38,150 nt of DNA from Phycisphaerales bacterium UBA2396 (GCA_002343325.1 DDSG01000043.1:224-38373), one strand, 5' to 3'. Numbered from the stretch's first letter, positions 23,963 to 32,191 are shown. Translations and numbers: made by a program. Notes: generated from the sequence alone by a model not told the origin.

Positions 23963-24793
23963 ATGCAATTCATGACCGTTGACGAGATTGCGAGGCACAC
24001 CCTGGCCGACCATGAGCGTGGAGAGGAGATCTCGCCGGGCGTCGTCGTCGAGCGGCGGACGATCCTGAGGTTCGGCGTCGCGACGGCGGGCTTTGCTGCC
24101 GTGAGTGGCTTGGGGCTTGCCGGCTGCGCTTCGCGTGCGAAGAACTCCGGCAGCCCCGCGAACACGCGGGGCACGAAGCCGGCTTGCGCCGCGAGCGCCG
24201 ACGAGTTCGTCGCCGCCGTCATGCCGCAAGCCCGCGCACTCATCGCAGCCCCCGCGCCCGATGAAGAGGCGTACCTCGCAGCCGTCACGGCGTTGCTCGC
24301 CCGCGTCGAGAGTCCGCCAACCTGGCGAGCCTCCCCCGCGAGCAGGGACTGGTCGATGGACACCATCGCGTACTACCCGCCCATCGTGCTCATGCAGATC
24401 AAGATGGCACCGAGGTCCGTGATCCATCTGCACGACCACCGGCACTACAACGGCGTGCTGCTCGCCACGCAGGGGGCCGCCCGCTGTCGCAACTTTGACA
24501 TCGTGCAGCCGGACGGGAAGCGGCTCGACATCGCCGCGGGAGAGGTGCCCGGCAAGGGCGAGGACTTCCTGATCCGTCAGAATGCTGACACGGTGCTGCG
24601 GCCCCGCCAGCTCTCCACGCTTACCCGCGACCGCGACAACATCCACCACGTCGAGGCCGGAGACGAAGGGGCCACCCTGGTCGACTTCTTCACGCACTTC
24701 TCCCCCAAAGCTCGATCGTACGAGCTCTCGTGGGATGGCAAGGCGTACGACGAAGCCAAGGGGCTCTACAAGGTGGCGTGGAAGGACGCGTGA
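23963..24793 (+). CDS. Tat-exported lipoprotein of the cysteamine/cysteine dioxygenase (PCO/ADO) cupin type
   Basis: A protein of 276 residues; ATG 23963 has AGAAGGAG seven bases upstream. After 30 polar residues comes a twin-Arg signal (ERRTILRFGVATAGFAAVSGLGLAGC; Arg31-32, lipobox LAGC, Cys55). The rest matches the PCO/ADO cupin: IKMAPRSVIHLHDHRHYNGVLLATQG (His155, 157, 159) and NIHHVEAGDEGATLVDFFTHFSP (His228/229) supply the Fe ligands. Known members oxidise free or N-terminal thiols with O2 inside cells. A lipid-anchored, folded-before-export member is unusual. It leads a plus-strand trio with the next lipoprotein and the CobW/thioredoxin chimera. Substrate unknown. Confidence 0.75.
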   Translation: MQFMTVDEIARHTLADHERGEEISPGVVVERRTILRFGVATAGFAAVSGLGLAGCASRAKNSGSPANTRGTKPACAASADEFVAAVMPQARALIAAPAPDEEAYLAAVTALLARVESPPTWRASPASRDWSMDTIAYYPPIVLMQIKMAPRSVIHLHDHRHYNGVLLATQGAARCRNFDIVQPDGKRLDIAAGEVPGKGEDFLIRQNADTVLRPRQLSTLTRDRDNIHHVEAGDEGATLVDFFTHFSPKARSYELSWDGKAYDEAKGLYKVAWKDA

Positions 24794-24824
24794 AGCTGCG
24801 AAGACCGTGTGCGACTGACTGCCG

Positions 24825-25712
24825 ATGGCTATGCGCTCCCTTCACCACCGCACAAGTCGACTCGTCACGATCCTCGCCGCCGCGGTGGCCGTGGCTTGCA
24901 CGCTGCTCTTTGCGGGCGGTTGTGCCACGAACACTCGGACGACCGCCGACCGCGATGGCCCGCTCTCGACTGTCGCCGAGCACGACCAGTTTCGTGAACT
25001 GCTTCTTCGGGCACTCGACCGCGAGGCGCTGTACACCCTTGTCGGCGGGCTCAAGCCGATGAGCACGGGGTTCTGGAAGGGCACGATCGACGTCGCCGCG
25101 CCGGACACCGCCGAGATCGTGCGCATCCGGCGTGCGCTCGCGCCGCTTCGAAACCAGACGTACTACGCCGATGTGCAGACCTTCGCCACCGCTCACGATG
25201 GCCAGCGCCACGCCGAGGCGTACGTCGTGCATCGCGAGGCACTGGCGGCCATGCTCAGTCGCGAAGCGGCCTTCTGGTCTCCGCTGGGCATCACCCCGTG
25301 CACGCACCCGGCAGAGGTCGTCGCCATCGTCGATCGCCTGCCCCGCGCCGACCGCTGGCGGGCCTATGGACTGCTCTTCGGCTACCCCAACTACGCCATC
25401 GACTTCTTTGTCGAAGCGACCGAGCGGGCCCGCTCGGCGGGAGGAGAAGTCGGGCCGGGCAAGGACCGCGAGTTCTTCCACATCCCCACCGCCTCGGCCG
25501 CCGAGGGCCAGTTCACATGGGCGGTGCCGATCGGGCACGTTGAACGCGACGAAGACCGGGCCATCCGCGACAGGGCCGCGGCGATCCTCGCGGCGTACCG
25601 AAACATGGCACCACGAGTGACCACGGCGGCAAGGCCGATGGTTCACGTCGAAGCCCTCAATCGCCAACTCATCGCCACCCTCCGTGTTGAAGCAGGCCAG
25701 CCCAGTCAGTGA
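24825..25712 (+). CDS. Unrecognised lipoprotein
   Basis: A protein of 295 residues from ATG 24825 (ATG 24831 is an alternative). Signal with lipobox FAGGC (Cys33). The mature part (FRELLLRALDREALYTLVGGLKPMSTGFWKG ... LFGYPNYAIDFFVEATERAR ... REFFHIPTASAAEGQFTWAVPIGHVERDEDRAIRDRAAAILAAYR) is mixed alpha/beta, single-domain-like and matches no family I know. It starts 32 bases after the dioxygenase-like gene, so both envelope proteins are probably co-expressed. Confidence 0.7.
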   Translation: MAMRSLHHRTSRLVTILAAAVAVACTLLFAGGCATNTRTTADRDGPLSTVAEHDQFRELLLRALDREALYTLVGGLKPMSTGFWKGTIDVAAPDTAEIVRIRRALAPLRNQTYYADVQTFATAHDGQRHAEAYVVHREALAAMLSREAAFWSPLGITPCTHPAEVVAIVDRLPRADRWRAYGLLFGYPNYAIDFFVEATERARSAGGEVGPGKDREFFHIPTASAAEGQFTWAVPIGHVERDEDRAIRDRAAAILAAYRNMAPRVTTAARPMVHVEALNRQLIATLRVEAGQPSQ

Positions 25713-25724
25713 ATCGAGCAACTC

Positions 25725-26141
25725 ATGAGCACACTCAAGAACGTGGTCCAGTCCGCCTCCAACGCAATCGACGGCAAGCGATCCACGCTCCCCGAGAAGT
25801 TGCCGGTGACCGTGCTGTCAGGCTTCCTGGGCGCGGGCAAGACGACACTGCTGAACCACATCCTGGCCATCGCATTCGCGACAGCCGATCGGTGCGCTCC
25901 ATGCCAGCAGTACAAGAAGGACGCTCTGAACAACGCTCAGGTGATCACTCGCTTGTCGGATCCACGCTTTGTCCCGACACACGTGGAAGTTGACCGCTCG
26001 CCCGAGCTTGCTGATGAGTATCTTGGGTCGCGAGGGATCCCGATGACCTACGCCCTGAGAGAGGGCAAGGTGATCGCGGTGCTGCAGGGTCAGCGTTCGG
26101 CATCGGAGCTACTGGCCTGGCTTGAGGCGCTCCCGCGATAG
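25725..26141 (+). CDS. Chimera: CobW/G3E P-loop start joined to a thioredoxin-like domain
   Basis: A protein of 138 residues. Residues 25-47 (EKLPVTVLSGFLGAGKTTLLNHI) are the start of a CobW/G3E GTPase with an intact P-loop. From about 48 the sequence becomes thioredoxin-like: IAFATADRCAPCQQYKKDAL (Cys57, Cys60; the usual Trp before the first Cys is Arg), VEVDRSPELADEYLGSRGIPMTYALREGKVIAVLQG with the cis-Pro at 106. The GTPase lacks all later motifs and the thioredoxin lacks its first strand and helix. This is what an internal deletion fusing two neighbouring genes would leave. The product could be an inactive relic or a new small redox protein. It starts 12 bases after the lipoprotein gene. 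Confidence 0.65.
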   Translation: MSTLKNVVQSASNAIDGKRSTLPEKLPVTVLSGFLGAGKTTLLNHILAIAFATADRCAPCQQYKKDALNNAQVITRLSDPRFVPTHVEVDRSPELADEYLGSRGIPMTYALREGKVIAVLQGQRSASELLAWLEALPR

Positions 26142-26243
26142 TCCCTGCCCCTCCCCCGCGAGAACAAGTGCTCCAAGCCCCGACGGTGCGGATCGCGTCG
26201 CGTGGGTCTTCCGCCGTGGGTCCACCGCGAACGTACTCAGTAG

Positions 26244-27204
26244 TCACGAGCCGTAGGGTAACCGATCGAGCCGAGTCCTGAGCTCCGTGATCCTCGCCCG
26301 CTCGACCGTCATTCGGGTGCCGAAGGTCGCCCCTCCGATGCCGACCAGCACGCCGCCGACACTGCAAAGAAGATTCCAGAGACTGGTCTCGTCAGGGAAC
26401 CACACCATCAGGGCGAGCAGGGTGCCCATCATGCCAGGGAGCAAAACACCCAACCCCCAGAACATCCCCAGCACACGGCGCCTCCGCTGATGTTCATAGA
26501 ACTCCGCGAGTTCATCGGAGCGTCGGCTCGCCATCGGCTCGGGCTCGGTGAGTGTGCGACGCAGGCTCCACGGGAGAACGAGGAAGCACAGGGTCGACCA
26601 CACCGCTGCGTGCGCCACGAGCGTTCGAAGCCAACGTTCACGTTCGGCGTTGCCGAGCAGTTCGAGCCGCCAGGGCTCCGCCGCCGGCTGCGTCGGCGTG
26701 AGTGGGAAAGGGCAGCATCCCCCGGGCGGCGATCGCGGCGAGCGAGAGCAGCAAAGCAAGGATCGGAGCCGCCCACATGCCGCGGGTGACCGGGCTGCAT
26801 CGCTCGCGGTTGATGAGCGAGGCGCTGCGCACCTCGCCACCGTCTGCCGTCGAACCCCCAGGCCAGCCCAGACCGAGAAGGTCCGATCCCCACTCCGGAC
26901 GCTTGATAGCGATCAGCGGGCACGCCAGGAAGAGCCAGAGCGGAAAGAACCACAGCCACCAGTAGTTTGCGATGCTCTGGGCGTCGGGGAAACGCAGACC
27001 CGCGATCATCAGCCCGACCCACAGCCCCGACAGAACAGCCGTCGCCAGCACAAGCGTGAGCGTCCTCCCTCGAACGGCAATCCGGCCCGCGTCGGACCCG
27101 GCGCTGTTGGGAACCAGCATGGCAAACACCAACGGAAAGAGCAGCATGAGAGGCACCACGATCAGCACAGCGATGCGGCTGATGAAGAGGAAGGGATCTG
27201 CCAT
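26244..27204 (-). pseudogene. Polytopic membrane protein downstream of a GntR gene, with a frameshift
   Basis: ATG 27204 starts MADPFLFISRIAVLIVVPLMLLFPLVFAML; further hydrophobic segments are RTLTLVLATAVLSGLWVGLMIAG, WWLWFFPLWLFLACPLIA and MWAAPILALLLSLAAIAA. After GMLPFP (near 26705-26712, a CCCTTTCCC run) the protein continues in another frame: AAVWSTLCFLVLPWSL, GMFWGLGVLLPGMMGTLLAL and LLCSVGGVLVGIG, ending in a basic coiled tail at 26244. The 961-base length is one over a multiple of three, so one extra base explains it; restored size 319 residues with about seven helices. GntR genes of the YtrA type are often followed by membrane proteins of this sort. Function unknown; lesion or sequence error. 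Confidence 0.65.
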
Positions 27205-27228
27205 GGCGGGGCTCCTTTCGGTCTACGC

Positions 27229-27627
27229 TCAGCTCGTCGCCGAACGCTTCCACAAACGATCGAGTTGACGCTGCACGATGGGCTCGATGCTCTCGCGGGA
27301 GAACCCCGCGATCTTGGCGTCGTTGAAGGCGGCGGCGAGGCCGGCCTCGATCCGCTTGCGATCGTCGGCCCTGGGGCCCAAGGCCCGCTCAACTGTGGCG
27401 ATCACGATCGTGCCCCGTCCACGGACCGAGGCCAGCAGCCCCGAGTCCGTCAGCTCCCGGTACGCACGCGCGACCGTGTTTAGGTTGATGCCAAGGTCCG
27501 CGGCGAGCTGACGCACCGGAGGCAATTCGTCTCCCTCCGCCAGGGTACCCCTCGCGATAAGATCCCGCAAGCCCGCCACGATCTGGTCGTGCAGAGCGAT
27601 CGGGCTGGCAAGAGATACCGTGAGCAT
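27229..27627 (-). CDS. GntR-family regulator, YtrA-like
   Basis: A protein of 132 residues: a winged helix-turn-helix (LHDQIVAGLRDLIARGTLAEG, DELPPVRQLAADLGINLNTVARAYRELTDSGLLASVRGRG) and a short C-terminal helical tail, without the large effector domain of FadR or HutC types. This is the YtrA layout, usually controlling a nearby transporter or membrane protein; here the membrane gene starts 24 bases downstream. The ATG at 27627 has no ribosome-binding site and coincides with the predicted transcription start, so the mRNA is probably leaderless. The palindrome at 27637-27653 is the likely self-operator. Confidence 0.9.
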   Translation of the reverse strand: MLTVSLASPIALHDQIVAGLRDLIARGTLAEGDELPPVRQLAADLGINLNTVARAYRELTDSGLLASVRGRGTIVIATVERALGPRADDRKRIEAGLAAAFNDAKIAGFSRESIEPIVQRQLDRLWKRSATS

Positions 27628-27633
27628 TGACCG

Positions 27634-27661
27634 ATTGTATCACACTTTGATACTAAGTCAA
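27634..27661 (-). promoter_or_regulatory. Promoter of the GntR gene, placing the mRNA start at the ATG
   Basis: Minus strand: TTGACT (27661-27656), 16 bases, TACAAT (27639-27634). The expected start is at about 27627, the A of the ATG. Confidence 0.65.
27637..27653. promoter_or_regulatory. Candidate GntR operator
   Basis: GTATCA and TGATAC form a perfect 6-base inverted repeat with a 5-base spacer, inside the promoter spacer of the GntR gene and touching its -10 box. Position and symmetry suit autorepression. Confidence 0.65.
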
Positions 27662-27882
27662 GCGCCCCGCCGAGGCCGCATGCCGGCCGCCCGCCCATGC
27701 CGTCAGCCCGCGGACTCCCATGCCCCGCTCGCTCATGCCACGCGAGCCAAGGCACGCTCCGACGCCGGACCGCGGGTGAGAAGAGTGATCAACGAGAGGT
27801 TGTCATGCTCCGAGCGTCCCGGCGGCGTTCAGCAGCAGCCCGATGCCCACGGGCCGGCGAGAAACCGTCGTATCATGGACGC

Positions 27883-28584
27883 ATGCCCGCACAAGCGTCT
27901 GATCCGGAAGGCTCGCTCTCTCCCAGCGAGTTCCTCGACGAGCTTCGGCGGGAACTGCGCTCGCTGATCCGGAGCGATGCCATCAGTGAGCTGCGATTGG
28001 CGTGTGATCTCTGGACGATCGGGGGTGCTCGGGTTGATCCCGTCGAGCCCCTGATCAATCGCGGCAGGCGTTCGATCGACTGGCCGAGCGAGAGCTGGCA
28101 CTCGATCAGCGTGGACCTGCTCGGGGCGTTGGATCGGGAGATCCGCGAGGGTGCCAGCTGGACCTCCCCACACTGTGCCGCGTACGTCGGCTTTGTGCAC
28201 CTCGAACTGTGCGCGCGAGAGGATCCCTCGCTGGGCGTTCGTGCTGATTCGATTCTCCTGCCCCTCGTCATGTACTCACGCCACAACACTCCTCCCGCGA
28301 GCTTCCGCCGATATCTGCTCGGGTGGCAGGCTCGGGCGGCGTCGCTCGCGTGGAACGAGGATGATCTGAGCATGCGTGCGGCGCTCGCGATCTCGCTCGG
28401 CTCGAGTCGGGACCCCCTGATCGGATCGCGTGTCGAGGAAGCTCGGCGTCGTCTCGACAGCACGATGCTGGGGGGTGGTCGACTTCGCAGTGTTGTGCGT
28501 GCCGACGAGCGCGCTCTGTGGCGCGAAGTCGCGTCCAAGGCCTCGCCCGACTCCCTCGAGTGGGCTTCGGCACATCTCGCCTAG
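27883..28584 (+). CDS. Unrecognised cytosolic protein
   Basis: A protein of 233 residues from ATG 27883 (MPAQASDPEGSLSPSEFLDEL). Mostly helical and charged (LRRELRSLIRSDAISELRLACDLW; AALAISLGSSRDPLIGSRVEEARRRLDS), no signal peptide, membrane segment or known motif. TATCAT at 27871-27876 lies six bases before the ATG and no ribosome-binding site is seen, so this may be another leaderless gene, although no good -35 is present. The 255-base gap to the divergent GntR gene holds no other clear feature. In-frame codons upstream to 27697 are probably not translated. Confidence 0.6.
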   Translation: MPAQASDPEGSLSPSEFLDELRRELRSLIRSDAISELRLACDLWTIGGARVDPVEPLINRGRRSIDWPSESWHSISVDLLGALDREIREGASWTSPHCAAYVGFVHLELCAREDPSLGVRADSILLPLVMYSRHNTPPASFRRYLLGWQARAASLAWNEDDLSMRAALAISLGSSRDPLIGSRVEEARRRLDSTMLGGGRLRSVVRADERALWREVASKASPDSLEWASAHLA

Positions 28585-28591
28585 TTCTCAC

Positions 28592-29077
28592 TCAGCGTGT
28601 GTTCGACGGCGACGAGCTCGCCTCGTCTTCCAGTTGTCCGATCAGCAGGACGAACCCATCTGGGTCGTGCACACGCAGCTCGCCATGGGGCATGTAGAAC
28701 GGCCGCGAGACCTCGTACGCCGTGTACTTGGTCGACATCGCGTCGCCGCTACCGACGAACGTCCCGCCGTCTCGCACGCCTCTCGACAACAGATGCCTTC
28801 GGATCGACTCCACGCGGTCGGCGTACAGATAGAAGAGCACAGCCTGCTCAACCGCCGCGATCGGGCCGCTCGCCGCTGCGAGCATCAGCTTCGCGTCCCC
28901 GCACTCGAGCAACGCCCAGACCGGCCGCCCATCCGGGGCGGCATGGCTGCTGTCGACCGTGAATCCCAGGTGCTGGTAGAACTCGATCGATCGCTCGATA
29001 CTCGCCACATGGGCGTACGGCACCAGAGTCTTGACCTTCGGGCACTCAACGGATTCCGATGTGGTTCTACCGACCAT
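28592..29077 (-). CDS. VOC-superfamily (glyoxalase/bleomycin-resistance-like) protein
   Basis: A protein of 161 residues. Two beta-alpha-beta-beta-beta units: LVPYAHVASIERSIEFYQHLGFTVDSSH ... RPVWALLECGDAKLMLAAAS, and VLFYLYADRVESIRRHLLSRGVRDG ... YMPHGELRVHDPDGFVLLIGQ. The end (E..V.DPDG....G) is the classic VOC metal or ligand strand. Members include lyases, dioxygenases and drug-binding proteins; nothing here fixes the substrate. Single gene, convergent with the preceding plus-strand gene. No good ribosome-binding site stands before ATG 29077, so the true start is uncertain. Confidence 0.8.
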   Translation of the reverse strand: MVGRTTSESVECPKVKTLVPYAHVASIERSIEFYQHLGFTVDSSHAAPDGRPVWALLECGDAKLMLAAASGPIAAVEQAVLFYLYADRVESIRRHLLSRGVRDGGTFVGSGDAMSTKYTAYEVSRPFYMPHGELRVHDPDGFVLLIGQLEDEASSSPSNTR

Positions 29078-29147
29078 GAAGGAGATCTCACTTACTCATG
29101 TGTGCTCTCGGCCTACACAGTGTGCCGCCCAACGTTCCAGTCCGGAC

Positions 29148-29657
29148 TCACACGAACCCTCGGTGCCCCAGCACAAAGAGCAACGTCTCTCTCGCTACGC
29201 TCCGGTCCGTCTCGGGCGTCATGCTCCGCGACACGATCTCAAACCCGTGCTTGATCAGCACCCGTATCGAAGCGTGATTGTGACCCGCTGTCGTCGCGTG
29301 CAGCGGACGTTTCTGATATTCGACCAGCAGCAGCGACAACGCGGCCGACGAAATCCCACGCCCCCAGTACTCCCGCGCGATCCAGTAGCCGACGTGGTCC
29401 AGGTCATCCTGCGGGAAGATGTTGATCGAGCCGACGGGTTTCCCGTCCGCGAGGATGATCCGCGGCGTAACGCGGGTCACCGTCCCGTCGGCATCGCCGA
29501 GAATCGCGTCCCAGCGTGCCTTGAACTCCGCCCACTCCCGCGGCTTGGTTCCCGCGAGACGATTCGACGCCTCATCGATCCCGATGGTGTACATGAACGC
29601 CACGTCCGGTGGCTCGGTGCGCCTCAGCGAAACGTGCGGCCGTGGTTGGTCTGTCAT
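29148..29657 (-). CDS. GNAT-family N-acetyltransferase
   Basis: A protein of 169 residues of the RimJ/RimL-like GNAT shape: VSLRRTEPPDVAFMYTI at the start, PRIILADGKPVGSINIFPQDDLDHVGYWIAREYWGRGISSAALSLLL with the acetyl-CoA loop (R.YWGRGIS), then HATTAGHNHASIRVLIKHGFEIV, the usual N.aS...l.k.GF motif. It should transfer an acetyl group from acetyl-CoA to an amine; the substrate is unknown. Isolated gene, same strand as the VOC gene. Confidence 0.85.
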   Translation of the reverse strand: MTDQPRPHVSLRRTEPPDVAFMYTIGIDEASNRLAGTKPREWAEFKARWDAILGDADGTVTRVTPRIILADGKPVGSINIFPQDDLDHVGYWIAREYWGRGISSAALSLLLVEYQKRPLHATTAGHNHASIRVLIKHGFEIVSRSMTPETDRSVARETLLFVLGHRGFV

Positions 29658-29721
29658 CGTCCGTGAACAGTACCCTCCAGGTCCGCCAACACTCCGAACT
29701 CCACACTCGTAATCGAAGAGC

Positions 29722-29749
29722 TTGACACGCCATGAATGTCATGTATACT
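29722..29749 (+). promoter_or_regulatory. Promoter with internal palindrome, leaderless for the membrane-protein/XRE pair
   Basis: TTGACA (29722-29727), 16 bases, TATACT (29744-29749). The start should fall at about 29756-29757, at the ATG of the next gene. The spacer holds CATGA-ATG-TCATG (29731-29743), a perfect inverted repeat and a likely operator for the XRE protein encoded second. Confidence 0.75.
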
Positions 29750-29756
29750 TAACACC

Positions 29757-30218
29757 ATGGAATCTATAAAAGACTCCGTGCCAAGCATGCCGTACCGTGA
29801 GCGAGCCGCCTGGCTCGCCCTGTGCGCGATGGGGCTCCCCTTCACCGGGTACTTCGTCTGGGTGATCGCTGCGCCCCCCACCGCCGCGATGCCCGACTGG
29901 TCAACCTTTACCCGCTTTGGGGTGGCGATCGCCCTGCAGATTGCCATCTGGTCGCTGGGGACGTTGTGGCTGCGTCGGCGCCACCCCGAGGACGCAGCCG
30001 CACCCCTTGACGAGCGAGACCTGGCGATTTCGCGCCGCTCGATCCAGACGGGGTACAGCATCCTGTTCGCGGTGACGTGCATCAACATCGGGTGTGTCTT
30101 CCCGTTCGCGCAAGGAGGTTGGAAGCTGATCAACGTCGGGCTCGCCTCGATCGTTCTGGCCGAGTTGGTGCGCAACTCGGCGGTGATCTGGCTCTATCGG
30201 CGTGGGTTCCATGGCTGA
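29757..30218 (+). CDS. Small four-helix membrane protein paired with an XRE regulator
   Basis: A protein of 153 residues from ATG 29757, which follows the -10 box by seven bases with no ribosome-binding site. Hydrophobic segments: AAWLALCAMGLPFTGYFVWVIAA, FGVAIALQIAIWSLGTLWL, GYSILFAVTCINIGCVFPFA and LINVGLASIVLAELVRNSAVIWLY. A cytosolic PLDERDLAISRRS motif between helices 2 and 3 is typical of membrane proteins next to small XRE regulators (DUF2178-like layout). Its end overlaps the XRE gene by eight bases. These pairs may sense a membrane cue; function unproven. Confidence 0.75.
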   Translation: MESIKDSVPSMPYRERAAWLALCAMGLPFTGYFVWVIAAPPTAAMPDWSTFTRFGVAIALQIAIWSLGTLWLRRRHPEDAAAPLDERDLAISRRSIQTGYSILFAVTCINIGCVFPFAQGGWKLINVGLASIVLAELVRNSAVIWLYRRGFHG

Positions 30219-30429
30219 TCGAAAGCTCGCCAACCACATTCGGACGCTGCGGTTCCTTCAGGGGGAGATGACGCAGGCGGACCTGGGCGCGCGGGTGGGG
30301 GTCACTCGGCAGACGATCGCGGCGATCGAAAGCGGGAAGTACGCACCGACCCTCGAGACCGCCATGCGGATCGCCGAGGCGTTCGGGAAGCGGGTCGACG
30401 AAGTCTTCTTCTGGCAGGTTGCTCCGTAG
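30211..30429 (+). CDS. Small XRE-family (Cro/CI-type HTH) regulator
   Basis: A protein of 72 residues from ATG 30211, inside the end of the membrane gene; GTG 30202 is a less likely start. LANHIRTLRFLQGEMTQADLGARVGVTRQTIAAIESGKYAPTLETAMRIAEAFGKRVDEVFFW is the whole helix-turn-helix domain; GVTRQTIAAIESGKY.P is the hallmark of this short subgroup. It probably represses its own promoter through the 29731-29743 palindrome. Confidence 0.9.
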   Translation: MADRKLANHIRTLRFLQGEMTQADLGARVGVTRQTIAAIESGKYAPTLETAMRIAEAFGKRVDEVFFWQVAP

Positions 30430-30520
30430 GCAACCTTCCGGCGTGTGTTCATCGAGCATGAGCGGCTCGAATGCCCCGCGAAAGGGGACGGGTTGTGTCA
30501 TGCCCACAGAAAGGTCATCC

Positions 30521-32191
30521 ATGGCATCCGCACCGGAGTTGATCGATCGTCGCTCGGATCTGGACGCGGTTCGAGCCCTGGCAATGCTGCTGGGGATCGC
30601 GCTCCACGGAGCGCTCGCCTACGTCGGCGGATTCTGGATCGTGAATGATCAGCAGCAGGCCCCGTTGCTCGGGCTCATTGTCGCTGGGGTGCACGGCTTT
30701 CGGATGCCGATGTTCTTCCTGCTCAGCGGGTTTTTCTCGGCGATGCTCTGGAGCCGGCGGGGTCCTGCGGGCCTCGCCTCGCACCGTGCCCGGCGCGTTC
30801 TCCTGCCTCTGGTGCTGTCGTGCGTCACGATCCTGCCGATCATGCACGGCGTGTCACGATGGGCGATGTCCGCGCAGAACGCGACGGCGGAGTCGGCGTC
30901 GAAGGAACCGCCCAAGAACCTGTGGGAAGCCGCCGCGGCCGGTGATCTCGACGCGATCCGGCGATTCGCCGCGACGATGGACAAGCTCGATGGGCCCGAT
31001 CCGAAGCTTGGTGTGACCGCTCTGGCATGGGCGGCGATCACCGACAAGCCCGAGGCGGTTGAACTGCTGATCGAGCTGGGCGCGGACGCGAACGCAACAA
31101 ACTGGGACGGCAACACGCCCCTGCATGCCGCGTGCTTCCTCGGTCGCGAGTCGATTGCACGAAAGCTCCTCGATGCCGGGGCGAATGCGGAGCTGAAGGG
31201 CAGAGAGGGAGCACGCCCTGCCGACGTGATGAACCGTGACGAAGCGACGACACGGTCGATCGCGACAACACTCAGGATTCCGTTCGATTTCGAGCGAATC
31301 TCGGCCGGGCGAGAACGCATCCGTGCCATGCTGGGCGAGCCGAGCACGCCTGCGAACGAGCAACAGCCGCCGGCCGCGGGACCCGGCGAGCCTCGATCAG
31401 CGGATGGGTCGACGTGGATCTCGCTTCTCCGGTCGGAGACCTTGCTGGCACACTTGTGGTTCCTCTGGTTCCTGTGCTTCTACAACGTCGGATTCGTGGC
31501 TGTGGCGAGCTTCTGCCGGTTCATGGGCGGAGTGCGGGTGCCCGCGTGGCTCTTCGGGCTGCCGACAAGTCTCGTGTGGGTCGTTCCGATCACGATGGTC
31601 GCGCAGTACTTCATGCACGATCGCGGCACAAGCCCCGGATTCGGACCCGACACGTCGGCGGGGCTGATTCCCGCCCCGCACGTGCTCGCGTACTACGGCA
31701 TCTTCTTCGGGTTCGGCGGGCTTCTCTATGTGGCCAGGGGGCAACAGGCGAGGGTCGGTCGGCTGTGGTGGGTTGCGCTCGCGAGTGCGTTGGTCCTGCT
31801 GCCACTCGCTCTGGCGTTCGCGTACAACCCCCGCCAAGCGTCGGCGTGGGTCGCGAACGATGCGGCGAGAGGGATTCTCTCGAACCTGCTGGAAGTCCTG
31901 TACGCGTGGTTGGCGACTTTCGGCATGATCGGTCTGTGCGAACGGGTGCTCGCGAGGCCTCGCGCCTGGGTCCGATACCTGGCCGAGAGTTCGTACTGGC
32001 TCTACCTCACGCACCTGCCTCTGGTGATCGCGCTGCAAGCGGCTTTGCGCGGGTGGGAGGCGAGCGCCCCTGTCAAGTTCGTGGTGGTCGTTGTCGTAAC
32101 AACCGGCGTGCTGCTGGGGGTCTACCACCTCGCCGTGCGGCGCACGGCAGTGGGCCGATTGCTCAACGGGCCCGGAGCCCCCAAAGCGTGA
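30521..32191 (+). CDS. Membrane acyltransferase (acyltransferase 3/OpgC-like) with inserted ankyrin repeats
   Basis: A protein of 556 residues from ATG 30521 (AGAAAGG six bases upstream); ATG 30500 would add seven residues. LDAVRALAMLLGIALHGALAYVGG holds the catalytic-type His in helix 1 of acyltransferase-3 proteins, and FRMPMFFLLSGFFSAMLW and HLWFLWFLCFYNVGF follow the family pattern. After helix 3 a soluble block of about 170 residues is inserted. At about 133-238 it contains three ankyrin repeats (NLWEAAAAGDLDAIRRF, GVTALAWAAITDKPEAVELLIELGADANA, GNTPLHAACFLGRESIARKLLDAGANAEL). Six or more helices follow, closing with SSYWLYLTHLPLVIALQ. It should acylate a sugar or glycan at the membrane; the ankyrin block may bind a partner. 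Confidence 0.85.
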   Translation: MASAPELIDRRSDLDAVRALAMLLGIALHGALAYVGGFWIVNDQQQAPLLGLIVAGVHGFRMPMFFLLSGFFSAMLWSRRGPAGLASHRARRVLLPLVLSCVTILPIMHGVSRWAMSAQNATAESASKEPPKNLWEAAAAGDLDAIRRFAATMDKLDGPDPKLGVTALAWAAITDKPEAVELLIELGADANATNWDGNTPLHAACFLGRESIARKLLDAGANAELKGREGARPADVMNRDEATTRSIATTLRIPFDFERISAGRERIRAMLGEPSTPANEQQPPAAGPGEPRSADGSTWISLLRSETLLAHLWFLWFLCFYNVGFVAVASFCRFMGGVRVPAWLFGLPTSLVWVVPITMVAQYFMHDRGTSPGFGPDTSAGLIPAPHVLAYYGIFFGFGGLLYVARGQQARVGRLWWVALASALVLLPLALAFAYNPRQASAWVANDAARGILSNLLEVLYAWLATFGMIGLCERVLARPRAWVRYLAESSYWLYLTHLPLVIALQAALRGWEASAPVKFVVVVVVTTGVLLGVYHLAVRRTAVGRLLNGPGAPKA

